A stretch of DNA of 64,000 nt from IDS-8 sp964491485 (GTDB lineage Bacteria; Pseudomonadota; Gammaproteobacteria; Steroidobacterales; Woeseiaceae): assembly GCA_964491485.1 (NCBI GenBank), contig CAZBGV010000003.1, positions 1-64,000 of the forward strand. The letters are read 5' to 3'. Below, piece after piece: positions 35,229-43,681 of this stretch. A model generated the notes under the pieces. That model worked only from the letters and a program-made list of their open reading frames with translations. It had not been told where the DNA came from and made no database searches. Within the stretch, counting starts at the first letter, position 1, and every line of letters begins with the position of its first letter. Made by a program: the position numbers and the translations under genes.

Positions 35229-35573
35229 ATGAGCACAGGACCGGAAGACGTATCCCCGGACGGCGGCGGCAATGCCGCCGATACGCGCCGCACCCGCACG
35301 CGTTCCACCGAGCCGAAAGCCACCGAGCAGGCCGCCAGTCTCGCCCACGAGGCCGTGGACCGCGTGGCCGAAACGGCGGCGAAGGCGGAGGAGCGCATCC
35401 GCGAGGCGGCGCTCGCGAGCGAGGAACGCCTGCGCGAGAAAGGCGAAGAGGCCCGCGTCACCGCCGACCGCCTGCTCGACCACATGCGCCAGTACACCCG
35501 GGACAACCCGTTCGCGGCCGCCGGCATCGCGTTCGCTGCCGGAATGATTCTTTCCCGGCTGCTGAGGCGATAG
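35229..35573 (+). CDS. DUF883/ElaB-YqjD-like inner-membrane-anchored protein
   Basis: 114 residues: an Ala/Glu-rich helical coiled-coil (about 35-90, AHEAVDRVAETAAKAEERIREAALASEERL) and a C-terminal TM helix (NPFAAAGIAFAAGMILSRLLRR), the form of ElaB/YqjD ribosome-binding stationary-phase proteins. GGAGGGGAG precedes ATG 35229. First of three genes in the order YqjD-YqjE-YqjK-like, as in enterobacteria. Confidence 0.85.
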   Translation: MSTGPEDVSPDGGGNAADTRRTRTRSTEPKATEQAASLAHEAVDRVAETAAKAEERIREAALASEERLREKGEEARVTADRLLDHMRQYTRDNPFAAAGIAFAAGMILSRLLRR

Positions 35574-35608
35574 TGTCCCGTCCGGCAGCGCTCTGAAGCC
35601 GGCCACGC

Positions 35609-36031
35609 ATGCCAGCCGGCCCGGTCAACGGCGCTGAGCGGCGCGATCCGGAACGCCAGCAGCCGGGCGCCGGCGAGCCCCCCGATTCGTTTCTCGCGGA
35701 CGTGCGCGCCGCGGCCGATGCCGCCGTCGCGCACGCGCGCGCCGTAGCGGCGACCGCCGCCGCGGAGGCGCGCCTGTCGGTCGCCTCGGCCACCGCCCTG
35801 GCGGCCGTGGCCGTGGCCGCCCTCGCGTTCGTGCTCGTGGCCTGGATCTGCCTGCTCGCGCTCGGCATGTGGCTCGCCGTGCAGGCCGGCGCGCCGGTCT
35901 GGAGCGCCCTGGCCGGCGCCGTGGTCGTGAACCTGGCGGGCGTCCTGGCGTGCCGGATGTGGATCGCGAGGCTGATACCCAACCTCGGGTTCGCGCGCAC
36001 GCGCAACCTGCTTGGCAAGGCGGAAGGATGA
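35609..36031 (+). CDS. Holin-superfamily/YqjE-like membrane protein
   Basis: 140 residues with two long TM helices (about 60-85 and 92-115) preceded by an Ala-rich helix and followed by WIARLIPNLGFARTRNLLG, the C-terminal pattern of the phage_holin_3-like YqjE family. Not a phage gene despite the name. Stop overlaps the next start (ATGA at 36028-36031). Confidence 0.78.
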   Translation: MPAGPVNGAERRDPERQQPGAGEPPDSFLADVRAAADAAVAHARAVAATAAAEARLSVASATALAAVAVAALAFVLVAWICLLALGMWLAVQAGAPVWSALAGAVVVNLAGVLACRMWIARLIPNLGFARTRNLLGKAEG

Positions 36032-36375
36032 TGGGCCTCGGCCGGCTGAAGCGTGAGGCGGACGCGCTGGCGGCTCAGGGCGTGCGGCTCGCCGCCGCCC
36101 GCGACCGGCACGCGCAAAGCAGCCTCGCGCGGGCCGGGACGGCGCTCTCGTCGCCGGCGGCGCTCGCGATCGTGTTCGCTGCCGGATTCGTCCTGGGCGC
36201 CCCGCGCACGCGGCCGCGGGGAACGCGCGACGATCACGCAGCGGAGGCCGGAAGCGGTGACGGCCGGATCGGCCGCTGGCTCGCCGGGCCGGTCGGGACA
36301 CTGGCGCTGAAAGCGGCGTTTGCCCTCCTGGGCGCGGCGGGTGCCCCGGCCCGGGAGGTCCCTCCGGCCGGGTGA
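36028..36375 (+). CDS. Small membrane-associated protein, YqjK-like position
   Basis: 115 residues. A basic N-terminal helix (LGRLKREADALAAQGVRLAAARDRHAQSSLARAG), one hydrophobic stretch (SPAALAIVFAAGFVLGAP), then a charged tail and a second short hydrophobic stretch. No firm family match; it takes the place of YqjK in a YqjD-YqjE-like cluster. Translation is coupled to the preceding gene. Confidence 0.6.
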   Translation: MMGLGRLKREADALAAQGVRLAAARDRHAQSSLARAGTALSSPAALAIVFAAGFVLGAPRTRPRGTRDDHAAEAGSGDGRIGRWLAGPVGTLALKAAFALLGAAGAPAREVPPAG

Positions 36376-36408
36376 TCTTCGCCGGCGCCGGCCGCCGCGG
36401 GCGCGAGG

Positions 36409-38007
36409 TCAGGCGTGACTCGCCTCCGGCTCGAGCGTGAAATAGAACGCCGCGCCCTCGCCGGGGCGGCTTTCCGCCCAGATCCGTCCGTCGTGGCGGC
36501 GCACCACCCGCACCGCGATGTTCAGCCCGAGCCCGATGCCGTCTTCCTGCGAGTTGCCTCGCTCTTCGCGCTCGAAGGCGCGGAACAAGCGCTCGGCGGA
36601 GTCCCCGTCGAAGCCGATTCCGTTGTCGCGCACGAAATACACGGGCACGCGCCGGTCCTGCTCGCAGCCCACCTCGACGCGGCGGCAATCCCGGCTGCGG
36701 GTGTACTTGAGCGCGTTGCTCAGGAGATTCAGTGCCAGCGTCCTCACGAGCTTCGGGTCCGCGTGCGCGGCCGGCAGGTCGGCGAGCGCCAGCTCGACCG
36801 CCGGCGGCGGCTCGGAGGCGGCCAGCTCGTCGAAAATGTCCCGGACCATCTCCGTCAGGTCGACCCGCTCGCGCCGGAACGTGGCGTGGGAAACGATCGA
36901 GAGGCCGAGCAGCCGGTCGAGGATCTCCGTCATCCGCTTGACGGCAGTGCCCGTGCGCTCGAGCGCGGTCAATCCGTCGGGGCCGAGGACGTCGCCGAAC
37001 TGCTGCGCGAGCAGCTGGGTGTTGACGGAAATGGAATTGAGCGGGTTCCTGAGATCGTGTGCCACGGAATCCGTGATGGTGCCGAGGTCGGCGGAGCGAT
37101 CGGCGAGCTCTTTCGTGCGTTCCGCGATCTCGCGCTCGAGATTGCGGTTGAGCACGGCAAGCTCGTGCTCGGCGATCTCTGCCGCCCGCGCACGCTCCCG
37201 GGCGCGCCGGTTCTCCAGCACGAGCAGCCCGACGAGCGCGGCGATCGCGAAGCCCGAAAACAGCAGTGCGGTCAGGCCGCGCACCGACATCACGTCCTCG
37301 AGCTCTCCCGTGGGCGTCAGTGCGACCTGCCACAGCGTCTTGCTCGTGGGGCGCACGACGCCGGTCGTGGTCGGCGCGCCGGGAAGATCGTGCGCCGGCT
37401 CGCCGCGCCGGTAGAGGCGCATGCCGTCCCAGCGCACCTCGACCGAATATCCGGGCGACACGTCACGCAGCATCGCGGCGAAGGATCGGGAAGCGTCCAC
37501 GACGGCGACGAACATGCCGTGAGCATCGACCATGTACACCTGGTAGATCGGGTTACCGGCGGCATCCTCGAACGGACCGAGGATCTCCTCACCCCGCAGG
37601 CGGCGGGCGCGCTCGAGCAGCGGGCCGGCAATCTGCAGGTCCTCTGATGTCGGCGCGTGGTCCAGCTCGGGATGCCCGGGCGTGCGCGCGTACTGCACGC
37701 CGTGCACCGCATCGCTCCAGAAAACGAGATCGATACCTTCCAGGTGCAGCGGCTCGAGATGCACGTCGGTCGCCCATTGATCGCGCGGCAGGTGGCCGTA
37801 CGTCGCCCAGTAGCGGTGCAGGCTGCGCAGCGTGCCGAGCATCAGCTCGAGATTGCGGGCAAGCTGGCTGCGCGCGGCCTGCGACTCGGAAGCGACGATT
37901 CGCGCGTTCTGCGCCCGGTAATCGTTCTCGAGTATTTTCCACGTTGCGAGCGTGGCCGCGGCGATGACCAGCGTCGCCGCCACGCTGATGGCGATGTGTC
38001 TCGGCAA
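36409..38007 (-). CDS. Membrane sensor histidine kinase with extracytoplasmic sensor domain
   Basis: About 532 residues from a TTG at 38007 (AAAGAG upstream). Two TM helices (about 8-28 and 265-285) flank a CHASE/CACHE-like periplasmic domain (FWSDAVHGVQYARTPGHPEL; AGNPIYQVYMVDAHGMFVAVVD). A coiled-coil leads to HisKA with the phospho-acceptor H in VAHDLRNPLNSISVNTQLL, then an HATPase (N-box LLSNALKYT, G1 DNGIGFDG, G2 GIGLGLNIA). No receiver domain, so the partner lies elsewhere. It overlaps no neighbour and ends 33 bp after the plus-strand YqjK-like gene. Confidence 0.85.
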   Translation of the reverse strand: MPRHIAISVAATLVIAAATLATWKILENDYRAQNARIVASESQAARSQLARNLELMLGTLRSLHRYWATYGHLPRDQWATDVHLEPLHLEGIDLVFWSDAVHGVQYARTPGHPELDHAPTSEDLQIAGPLLERARRLRGEEILGPFEDAAGNPIYQVYMVDAHGMFVAVVDASRSFAAMLRDVSPGYSVEVRWDGMRLYRRGEPAHDLPGAPTTTGVVRPTSKTLWQVALTPTGELEDVMSVRGLTALLFSGFAIAALVGLLVLENRRARERARAAEIAEHELAVLNRNLEREIAERTKELADRSADLGTITDSVAHDLRNPLNSISVNTQLLAQQFGDVLGPDGLTALERTGTAVKRMTEILDRLLGLSIVSHATFRRERVDLTEMVRDIFDELAASEPPPAVELALADLPAAHADPKLVRTLALNLLSNALKYTRSRDCRRVEVGCEQDRRVPVYFVRDNGIGFDGDSAERLFRAFEREERGNSQEDGIGLGLNIAVRVVRRHDGRIWAESRPGEGAAFYFTLEPEASHA

Positions 38008-38033
38008 GTGGCCACGCTCTTTTGCAACGGGGT

Positions 38034-38040
38034 CTTGTAA
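38034..38040. promoter_or_regulatory. Half-site CTTGTAA upstream of the sensor kinase
   Basis: CTTGTAA lies 27 bp before the TTG of the kinase gene and matches half of the dyad seen elsewhere. No -24/-12 element accompanies it, so its meaning is unclear. Confidence 0.25.
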
Positions 38041-38120
38041 AATTGTCCGGTGCGTTCGCTGCGCGGTCAACCGACGGCGATCGGCGACATACGCTGCACG
38101 CTCCGCTCTGCGCCGCGTGC

Positions 38121-40283
38121 TCAACCGGTGAGCGCCGCCGGTTGGAAGCGCGATTCGATCAGGTCCGCGAGGTCGACGGGCGAAACGGGCTTGACCAGGT
38201 ATTCGTCGAAGCCCGCCTCCGTCGCCTGCCGGCGGGCGTCGCGGCTGCTGTAGCCGGTGAGGGCGACGAGCAGCATGCGCTCGCCGCCGGTGTGCGCGCG
38301 CAGCCGTCGCGCAACCTCGAATCCGTCGTACTGCGGTAACCCGATGTCGATGATCGCCGCGTCGGGCTGGACTTCGTCCGCGACGGCGATGCCCTCGAGA
38401 CCGTCCGCGGCGGCAAACGTGCGGAATCCGTAATGCCGCAACACGGTCGACAGCGCGTGCCGCGCATCCTCGTTGTCCTCGATCAGCAACACTTTCCTGA
38501 GCTCGCGAACCTCCAGCGGACCGGTCTCCGGGGCCTGCGCTTCCGCTTGCGGCGCGGGGATCGCGGGGAAGCGGATGACGAAGCGCGCGCCCTGGTCCCT
38601 GCCGCGGCTTTCCGCCGTGACGGTGCCGTTGTGCAGCTCGGCGAGCCGCTTGACGAGCGTGAGTCCGATGCCGAGGCCGCCGACGCTGCGGTCGATGGAA
38701 CGCTGGCCCTGCACGAAGAGATCGAAGATGCGCGGCAGGAGCTCTTCCGGGATGCCGATGCCGGTGTCCGCCACCACGAGCTGCGCCTCGCCGTCCTGCT
38801 CGCGCACCTCGACGCGAATCGTGCCGCCGGGCGCGGTGTATTTGGCCGCGTTCTCCAGCAGGTTCGAAGCAATCTGCTCGATGCGCGCCTGGTCGCCCTG
38901 GATCCACACCGGCGCCGTATCGAGCTCGAGCGCGAGCTTGGCGAAGACCGACGTGCGCTTCAGGTCGCGCGCGACTTCCGTGACGACGTGACCCAGATCG
39001 AGCGGTGCGAGCTTCAGGCGTACCTTTCCCGACGTGGCGCGGCCGACATCGAGCAGGTCGTCGACGATGCGCGTCATGTGCTCCACCTGCCGCGAGACGA
39101 TGGACACGGCATCGCCGGACGCGCGGCTCCCCGCCGCCCGGGCATTCAGGACCTGGGTCGCGGACGTCAGTGCGCCCAGCGGGTTGCGCAGCTCGTGCCC
39201 GAGCATGGCCAGGAACTCGTCCTTGGCGCGATCGGCGGCACGCAGGCGCTCTTCGCGCTCGCCCACGGCGCGGGCCGAGGCGACCAGCGCACGGCTGACG
39301 TCGCGCACTTCGCGCACCGCCGCGCCGGTGGGCGGCATCGGCTGCGTGCCGCGACCGAGCGCCTTGGCGGCGGCCGCGAGCTGCATCATCGGGTCGGCGA
39401 TGCGCCGGCTGAAGCCGGCGGCGAGCGTGGCGGCGATCAGCACGGCGAACAGCAGGCCGACGGCGAGCAGGACGATCGTGTGCTCGGTGATCGCATCCAC
39501 ATCGGCCGCGGGAATCGCCATGGCGACCGTCCAGCCGCTGCGCGCGGAGCGGCTGTAGGGAGAGTAGATCTCCGCCCCGCCCCGGCTGGTGGTGTAGCGC
39601 AGCCAGCCTTCATTGGACGTTGCGAGCGCGCGGTCGAGCGTGCGCGCGAGCTCCTCGCCGGCGGCGGATGTATCGGCCCAGGTGCCGGCAACGATCTCAC
39701 CGTTCTGGTCGAGCACGACGGCCACCCAGTCGCGCTGCAGGCGCTGCGGGGTGAGCAGGTCGAGGATGGAGCGTGCATCGACCAGCACGCCCAGTACGAA
39801 CACCTCGCCGCTCACCTCGACCGGCACGCTGATCGGGAAGAAGCGCTCGCCGTCGATCACGGTGACTCCACCGATGGTCGGCGCCCTCGTCCTGAGCGTG
39901 CGGTCGATGCCCGAGCGGTCCACCGATTGCAGCGCGCTCTCCGGCGATCTCGAGACGGTGAGCACGTGCTCACCGGAAGGCAGAGACAGCGTCAGCAGCC
40001 CCCAGTGCGTATGCATGGGCAGCAGGCGTTTCGACTGGCGGTGAAAAGCGCCGAGGTCGCCGCTCTGCAGGTCATATGACGTCCCGAGCGCCTGCAGGCC
40101 GGTGACGTGTCCGTTGAGCTCCGTATCGACGGCCGTCAGGAGCGCGAGCGTGCGTTCGCGGGCGCCACGCTCGAACGCGCTGCGCTCACGGTCCGCCACC
40201 CAGAGCGTCGTCGCGACGCCGAAGACGGACACCGGCAGCAGGACGGCCAGCGTGAGTACCAACAAGTGAGTGCGGAGCTTCAT
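38121..40283 (-). CDS. Hybrid sensor histidine kinase with C-terminal receiver domain
   Basis: 720 residues. A TM helix (LVLTLAVLLPVSVFGVATTLWV), a double-CACHE-like periplasmic domain (about 40-270), a second TM (LLAVGLLFAVLIAATLAAGF) and a HAMP-like linker lead to HisKA (FLAMLGHELRNPLGALTSATQ), HATPase (NLLENAAKYT, ADTGIGIPEEL, GGLGIGLTLVKRL) and a receiver (VLLIEDNEDA, phospho-Asp in IIDIGLPQYDG, VKPVS). The receiver probably relays or brakes phosphotransfer. It is one of two kinases next to the NtrC-type regulator. Confidence 0.9.
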   Translation of the reverse strand: MKLRTHLLVLTLAVLLPVSVFGVATTLWVADRERSAFERGARERTLALLTAVDTELNGHVTGLQALGTSYDLQSGDLGAFHRQSKRLLPMHTHWGLLTLSLPSGEHVLTVSRSPESALQSVDRSGIDRTLRTRAPTIGGVTVIDGERFFPISVPVEVSGEVFVLGVLVDARSILDLLTPQRLQRDWVAVVLDQNGEIVAGTWADTSAAGEELARTLDRALATSNEGWLRYTTSRGGAEIYSPYSRSARSGWTVAMAIPAADVDAITEHTIVLLAVGLLFAVLIAATLAAGFSRRIADPMMQLAAAAKALGRGTQPMPPTGAAVREVRDVSRALVASARAVGEREERLRAADRAKDEFLAMLGHELRNPLGALTSATQVLNARAAGSRASGDAVSIVSRQVEHMTRIVDDLLDVGRATSGKVRLKLAPLDLGHVVTEVARDLKRTSVFAKLALELDTAPVWIQGDQARIEQIASNLLENAAKYTAPGGTIRVEVREQDGEAQLVVADTGIGIPEELLPRIFDLFVQGQRSIDRSVGGLGIGLTLVKRLAELHNGTVTAESRGRDQGARFVIRFPAIPAPQAEAQAPETGPLEVRELRKVLLIEDNEDARHALSTVLRHYGFRTFAAADGLEGIAVADEVQPDAAIIDIGLPQYDGFEVARRLRAHTGGERMLLVALTGYSSRDARRQATEAGFDEYLVKPVSPVDLADLIESRFQPAALTG

Positions 40284-40398
40284 TCGTCCTGGCCGGAAGC
40301 CGGATGCCGTCCGGCGTGCCTGTTTGCCCTCCGGGCGGCCGTGGCGGTGGCGGCCGGGGCGCTGGTGCGGCGGGTGAGCACCGCGGCGAGGCCACGCT

Positions 40399-40581
40399 CT
40401 ATTTGACCGATTTCAGGTGTTTGCGTTTGCTGCGGGTCCGGAGTGCCTGGAGCCAGCGGAACTTTCTGTTGCCGGCGGCGGCCGAACGGACGAACCACAG
40501 CGCGGAGCCGAAAATGACGAGGACCGCCACGAGTCCGAAAACCGTCATCGGCACGCCGGATTCACCGCTCCAACCGTCCAT
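40399..40581 (-). CDS. Small single-TM membrane protein (60 aa)
   Basis: One TM helix (VPMTVFGLVAVLVIFGSALWFV) and a very basic C-terminal tail (KFRWLQALRTRSKRKHLKSVK), so the tail should face the cytoplasm. No family recognised. It lies 115 bp upstream of the hybrid kinase in the same direction and could be a small partner. An overlapping 28-codon frame precedes it. Confidence 0.5.
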   Translation of the reverse strand: MDGWSGESGVPMTVFGLVAVLVIFGSALWFVRSAAAGNRKFRWLQALRTRSKRKHLKSVK

Positions 40582-40648
40582 CGGCCTCGATCTCCTGCCG
40601 CCGCCCGCACGCCGGGCAGCGGTAAAAAGTGCCCAGGCTTGTAAACAT
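40562..40648 (-). CDS. Possible 28-aa peptide with CPxCG knuckle
   Basis: Encodes MFTSLGTFYRCPACGRRQEI followed by EADGRLER; the composition looks protein-like and has a single CxxC. It overlaps the start of the 60-aa gene by 20 bp. No clear ribosome site. May be a real small protein, a translational leader, or chance. Confidence 0.25.
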   Translation of the reverse strand: MFTSLGTFYRCPACGRRQEIEADGRLER

Positions 40649-40654
40649 TATCCG
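40638..40654. promoter_or_regulatory. Enhancer-like dyad, distal
   Basis: CTTGTAAACATTATCCG: a perfect CTTGTAA half-site, N3, then a weak second half. 172 bp before the -24 element, within range for a looping activator. Confidence 0.35.
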
Positions 40655-40771
40655 CCGCCGCCGGCCGGCACGGATGGCAGGCATACCGGGCCCCGCCGGC
40701 ATTGCACCGCCCCGCGGGTGCCGGCGGCGTCGGCGCCAATCACGCCGCGGCAGGGCCGCCTGGCCATGCCG

Positions 40772-40790
40772 TTTGCAAGTCCCGTACCAG
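40772..40790. promoter_or_regulatory. Enhancer-like dyad, proximal
   Basis: TTTGCAAGTCCCGTACCAG has the same TTGCAAG and TACCAG arms as the gcd/HiPIP site but 2 bp more between them. It is followed by the same CCCCGG. 36 bp before the -24 element. Confidence 0.4.
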
Positions 40791-40825
40791 CCCCGGCCGA
40801 TCCCGCCCGCGGCGGCCGGCGGCAA

Positions 40826-40841
40826 TGGCACAGGATTTGCA
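40826..40841 (+). promoter_or_regulatory. Sigma-54 promoter of the REC-GGDEF gene
   Basis: TGGCACAGGATTTGCA, GG-N10-GC, TTTGCA at -12. Expected start about 40852, 73 bp before the ATG. Confidence 0.8.
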
Positions 40842-40924
40842 GCTTTCCTCTCCTGCCACGACGCAGCACGGGAGCGGCCCGCCCATGGCCGACCAGCCTC
40901 CCGGACGGAGCAAACGCAAACACG

Positions 40925-41857
40925 ATGCAGGTCCTCGTAGTCGAAGATAACGACGTGGTCGCGACCGGGCTGTCGCGGGCACTCGGCATGCTCGATACGG
41001 AAGTTTCCGTGCACACCGTGCCGGACCTGCGCTCCGCGCAATCGCTGCTCGGCGACGGCGCGCACGTCGACGTGGCGCTGGTCGACCTCGGGCTGCCGGA
41101 CGCCCAGGGGCTGGAAGCCCCGACGCGGCTCAAGACGATCGCACCGGGCCTCGTCATCGTGGTGATCACCGGCGACAGCTCGTCCGAAACCGCTCTCAAC
41201 CTGATCCGCCTCGGCATACAGGATTACATCCCGAAGAGCGAGGCGACGCCGAAACGAGTGCTGCGCACGATCCGGTTGGCGCGCGAACGCCACGAACGGG
41301 AGCTCAGGTTGAAGCGCATCGCCTGCGTCGACCAGCTCACCGGGTCGCTGAACCGTCGCGGGCTCCTGTCGGCAATCCGCAACGCCGGCGACGCGACCAC
41401 CCGCCTCGGGATGTCCTCCGCCCTGATGACGGTGGACATCGATCGGTTCAAGAGCATCAACGACACGTTCGGGCACCCGACCGGCGACCTGATCCTGCGC
41501 CAGAGCTGCCGGCGAATCGCACATTGCGTGCGGGAGAACGACGTCGTGGGGCGTGCGGGAGGCGACGAGTTCTGGGTCATCCTGAACGGCTTCACGCGGG
41601 CCGAGAACGTGCCGGCCATCGCCGGCAAGATGCTGCAGGGTTTCGGCAGCCCGTTCCGCATCAACGCACGCAACATCGAGGTCGGCGTCAGCATCGGCGT
41701 GGCGCTCATGCCGGACCACGCGACCACCGTCCGTGAGTGGATCGAGAAATCGGATATCGCGCTGTTCGAGGCGAAACGTGGCGGGCGGAACCGCTGGATG
41801 ATGTACGAGACCGGCATGCACCCGCCCGACAGCCACCCGCTTGAAATCGCGCGCTGA
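40925..41857 (+). CDS. Response regulator with diguanylate cyclase (REC-GGDEF)
   Basis: 310 residues. The receiver is complete (VLVVEDND, phospho-Asp in VALVDLGLPDAQG, switch Thr in VVITGDSS; the usual Lys appears in YIPKSEA). The GGDEF domain (about 135-300) has RAGGDEFWVIL, the active signature, and metal-binding DIDRFKSIND. It should make c-di-GMP when phosphorylated, like PleD or WspR. Placed behind a sigma-54 promoter and 129 bp before the NtrC-type regulator, it links this regulon to c-di-GMP. Confidence 0.9.
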   Translation: MQVLVVEDNDVVATGLSRALGMLDTEVSVHTVPDLRSAQSLLGDGAHVDVALVDLGLPDAQGLEAPTRLKTIAPGLVIVVITGDSSSETALNLIRLGIQDYIPKSEATPKRVLRTIRLARERHERELRLKRIACVDQLTGSLNRRGLLSAIRNAGDATTRLGMSSALMTVDIDRFKSINDTFGHPTGDLILRQSCRRIAHCVRENDVVGRAGGDEFWVILNGFTRAENVPAIAGKMLQGFGSPFRINARNIEVGVSIGVALMPDHATTVREWIEKSDIALFEAKRGGRNRWMMYETGMHPPDSHPLEIAR

Positions 41858-41986
41858 GCTACCAGAATCGAACCCAGCGGAGCGGCCCTCAGGCGAGCCG
41901 GTCCTGTATACTATGCGTTCGCCCAATGAAGACCGTTGTGGTCCCGTCCGCAGGGTGCCGGGCGGGGTCGCGGATCTTTAAGGAAC

Positions 41987-43306
41987 ATGGCACGAATACT
42001 GCTCGTTGACGACGATACCGCCTTCACGGCAGCCACGCGCAGCCTTCTGCAGGCCGAGGAGCACGAGGTGGAGACCGTCGGCTCGCTGGCCGAGGCCAGC
42101 GGCGTGCTGGACCGCGAATCTTTCGACATGCTGTTCGTCGACCTGGCTTTGCCGGACGGCAGCGGCCTCGAGCTGATCCAGGACCAGGGTCCGAAGGCCG
42201 TCATCATCACCGGCCACCCGTCCATGGAGACGGCCATCCGCGCGGTGCGCGGGCGGGTCGTCGACTACCTGGTCAAGCCGCTGGACAAGAGCCAGCTGAT
42301 ACGGAGCATCGAGTCGGTGACGGCCGAAGCGGCCGAGCAGCGCCGCCCGGCCTTCCGGGAGGCAATCCAGCCGGCCAACATGATCGGCGAATCGCCGGTC
42401 ATGAAGTCGCTGTTCAAATCGATCGCGGAGTACGGGCCCACCGACGTCACCGTGCTGATTACCGGCGAGAGCGGCACGGGCAAGGACCTCGTCGCGCAGG
42501 CGCTGCACAACACGTACAACGCCGACGCGGCGTTCGTCGCCGTGAACTGCGGTGCGATTCCGCGGGAGCTGGTCGCGAGCGAGCTGTTCGGCCACGAGAA
42601 GGGCAGCTTCACGGGGGCGGCCGCGAAGCGCATAGGCGTTTTCGAGCGCGCCAAACGCGGCACGGTGTTCCTGGACGAGATCGGCGAGCTTCCGCTCGAT
42701 CAGCAGGTGACCTTGCTGCGGGTCATGGAGACCCGGACGATGCTGCGGGTCGGCGGGGAAAAGGAAATCCCGATGAACGCGCGCATCATCGCGGCGACGA
42801 ACAAGGACCTCGAGAAAGAGGTCAGCGAGGGCAACTTCCGGGAAGACCTGTTCTTCCGGCTGATGGTACTGCCGATCCACGTGCCACCGCTGCGCGAGCG
42901 GGACGGCGACGTCGTGCTGCTTGCCAACTACTATCTCCAGCAGTACGCGAAGGAACACGGCACGCCGTCCGAATTCACGCCGAACGTCCTCGCGAAACTC
43001 GAGCGCTATCACTGGCCGGGCAACGTGCGCGAGCTCAAGCACACGGTGCTGCGCGCGGCCATCCTGAACCGCGGCAAGGACCGCATCGACGCACTGCCGG
43101 ACAACTTCGATCACCCGCCCCGGTGGTCCGACGACAGCAGCAGCCTGCGCGCCGGAATGTCGATCCGGGAAGTCGAGCGAACGCTGATCGAGAAGACGCT
43201 CGAGCACTTCGACGGCAACAAGAAACTGACGGCCGAGGCCCTCGGCATCAGCCTGAAGACGCTTTACAACCGTCTGTGCGAGTACGAGGAAGAGAAACCG
43301 GCGTAA
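41987..43306 (+). CDS. NtrC-family sigma-54-dependent response regulator
   Basis: 439 residues. Receiver with acidic D8-D10, phospho-acceptor D52 (LFVDLALPDGSG) and VKPLD. The AAA+ domain has Walker A GESGTGKD, the sigma-54-contacting loop GSFTGA (206-211), Walker B GTVFLDEIGE, sensor I IIAATNKD and the arginine-finger region FREDLFFRL. A Fis-type HTH closes it (KKLTAEALGISLKTLYNRLCEY). This is a full-length activator able to open RpoN promoters. AAGGA lies before the ATG at 41987. It is the best candidate for the factor driving the thirteen -24/-12 promoters in the window. A TATACT element at about 41909 may be its own housekeeping promoter. Confidence 0.93.
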   Translation: MARILLVDDDTAFTAATRSLLQAEEHEVETVGSLAEASGVLDRESFDMLFVDLALPDGSGLELIQDQGPKAVIITGHPSMETAIRAVRGRVVDYLVKPLDKSQLIRSIESVTAEAAEQRRPAFREAIQPANMIGESPVMKSLFKSIAEYGPTDVTVLITGESGTGKDLVAQALHNTYNADAAFVAVNCGAIPRELVASELFGHEKGSFTGAAAKRIGVFERAKRGTVFLDEIGELPLDQQVTLLRVMETRTMLRVGGEKEIPMNARIIAATNKDLEKEVSEGNFREDLFFRLMVLPIHVPPLRERDGDVVLLANYYLQQYAKEHGTPSEFTPNVLAKLERYHWPGNVRELKHTVLRAAILNRGKDRIDALPDNFDHPPRWSDDSSSLRAGMSIREVERTLIEKTLEHFDGNKKLTAEALGISLKTLYNRLCEYEEEKPA

Positions 43307-43322
43307 CCCGGGACGAGGTCAG

Positions 43323-43553
43323 ATGCCGCTGAGCGAAGCCGAACGCCGGGAGCTGAAGGACGCGTTGCACAAGCTGAACAACGCGCTCAACTCGATCTCC
43401 ATGCAGACGGAGCTGGCGCGTATGTTCGTCGAGCGCAGCGATCCCGCGAAGGCGCTCGAGGCGCTGGATACGGTGATGGCCCAGTGCCGGCGCGCCAGCG
43501 AGATCAGCCACGGCACCCAGGGCATCTTCGAGGACGGCGCCGGCGAGGCCTGA
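43323..43553 (+). CDS. Orphan helical protein resembling a histidine-kinase dimerisation helix pair (76 aa)
   Basis: 76 residues, nearly all helix. ELKDALHKLNNALNSISMQTELARMFVERSD looks like the H-box helix of HisKA (compare H-E-L-N-N-P-L), including a His followed by LNNAL, and the second part (ALEALDTVMAQCRRASEIS) fits the antiparallel second helix. No ATPase domain follows. GAGG lies before the ATG, 16 bp after the regulator stop, so it is co-transcribed. It could be a phosphotransfer or kinase-sequestering protein for the regulator. Function is inference only. Confidence 0.65.
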   Translation: MPLSEAERRELKDALHKLNNALNSISMQTELARMFVERSDPAKALEALDTVMAQCRRASEISHGTQGIFEDGAGEA

Positions 43554-43588
43554 CGGCACGGCGACGGCGGGACTCGACTTAAGGGCGG

Positions 43589-43613
43589 GCCCGCCGGAGC
43601 CTTCGCGGCGGGC
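43589..43613. terminator. Hairpin between the regulator operon and sodB
   Basis: GCCCGCCG (43589-43596) pairs with CGGCGGGC (43606-43613) around a 9-nt loop. Transcription converges here, so it may stop both directions. Confidence 0.45.
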
Positions 43614-43681
43614 AACGAGGACCTGCGGCCGGTGCGGGGCGCTTCGCCGGCGGCGAGCGCCCGCGGCCGGCCGGCGCCGTT

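Larger units (their letters stand above)
40582..40924. other. Regulatory region of the REC-GGDEF gene
   Basis: 343 bp with no convincing long gene. It holds two dyad-like elements (40638-40654 and 40772-40790) and a consensus sigma-54 promoter (40826-40841). On the minus strand it may also contain the promoter of the small membrane gene. Confidence 0.55.

Noticed and set aside
35609..36031. Prophage holin
   Set aside because: No other phage gene is near; it belongs to the YqjE-type chromosomal family.
35192..37333. Long minus-strand frame over the YqjD/YqjE-like cluster
   Set aside because: Reads the kinase gene out of frame and the small plus-strand genes antisense; no domain seen.
36376..43560. 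Exosortase/PEP-CTERM (PrsK/PrsR) system, whose regulator also uses sigma-54
   Set aside because: No exosortase, PEP-CTERM tail or polysaccharide cluster is present in the window; the NtrC-type protein is not specifically PrsR-like by anything I can see.
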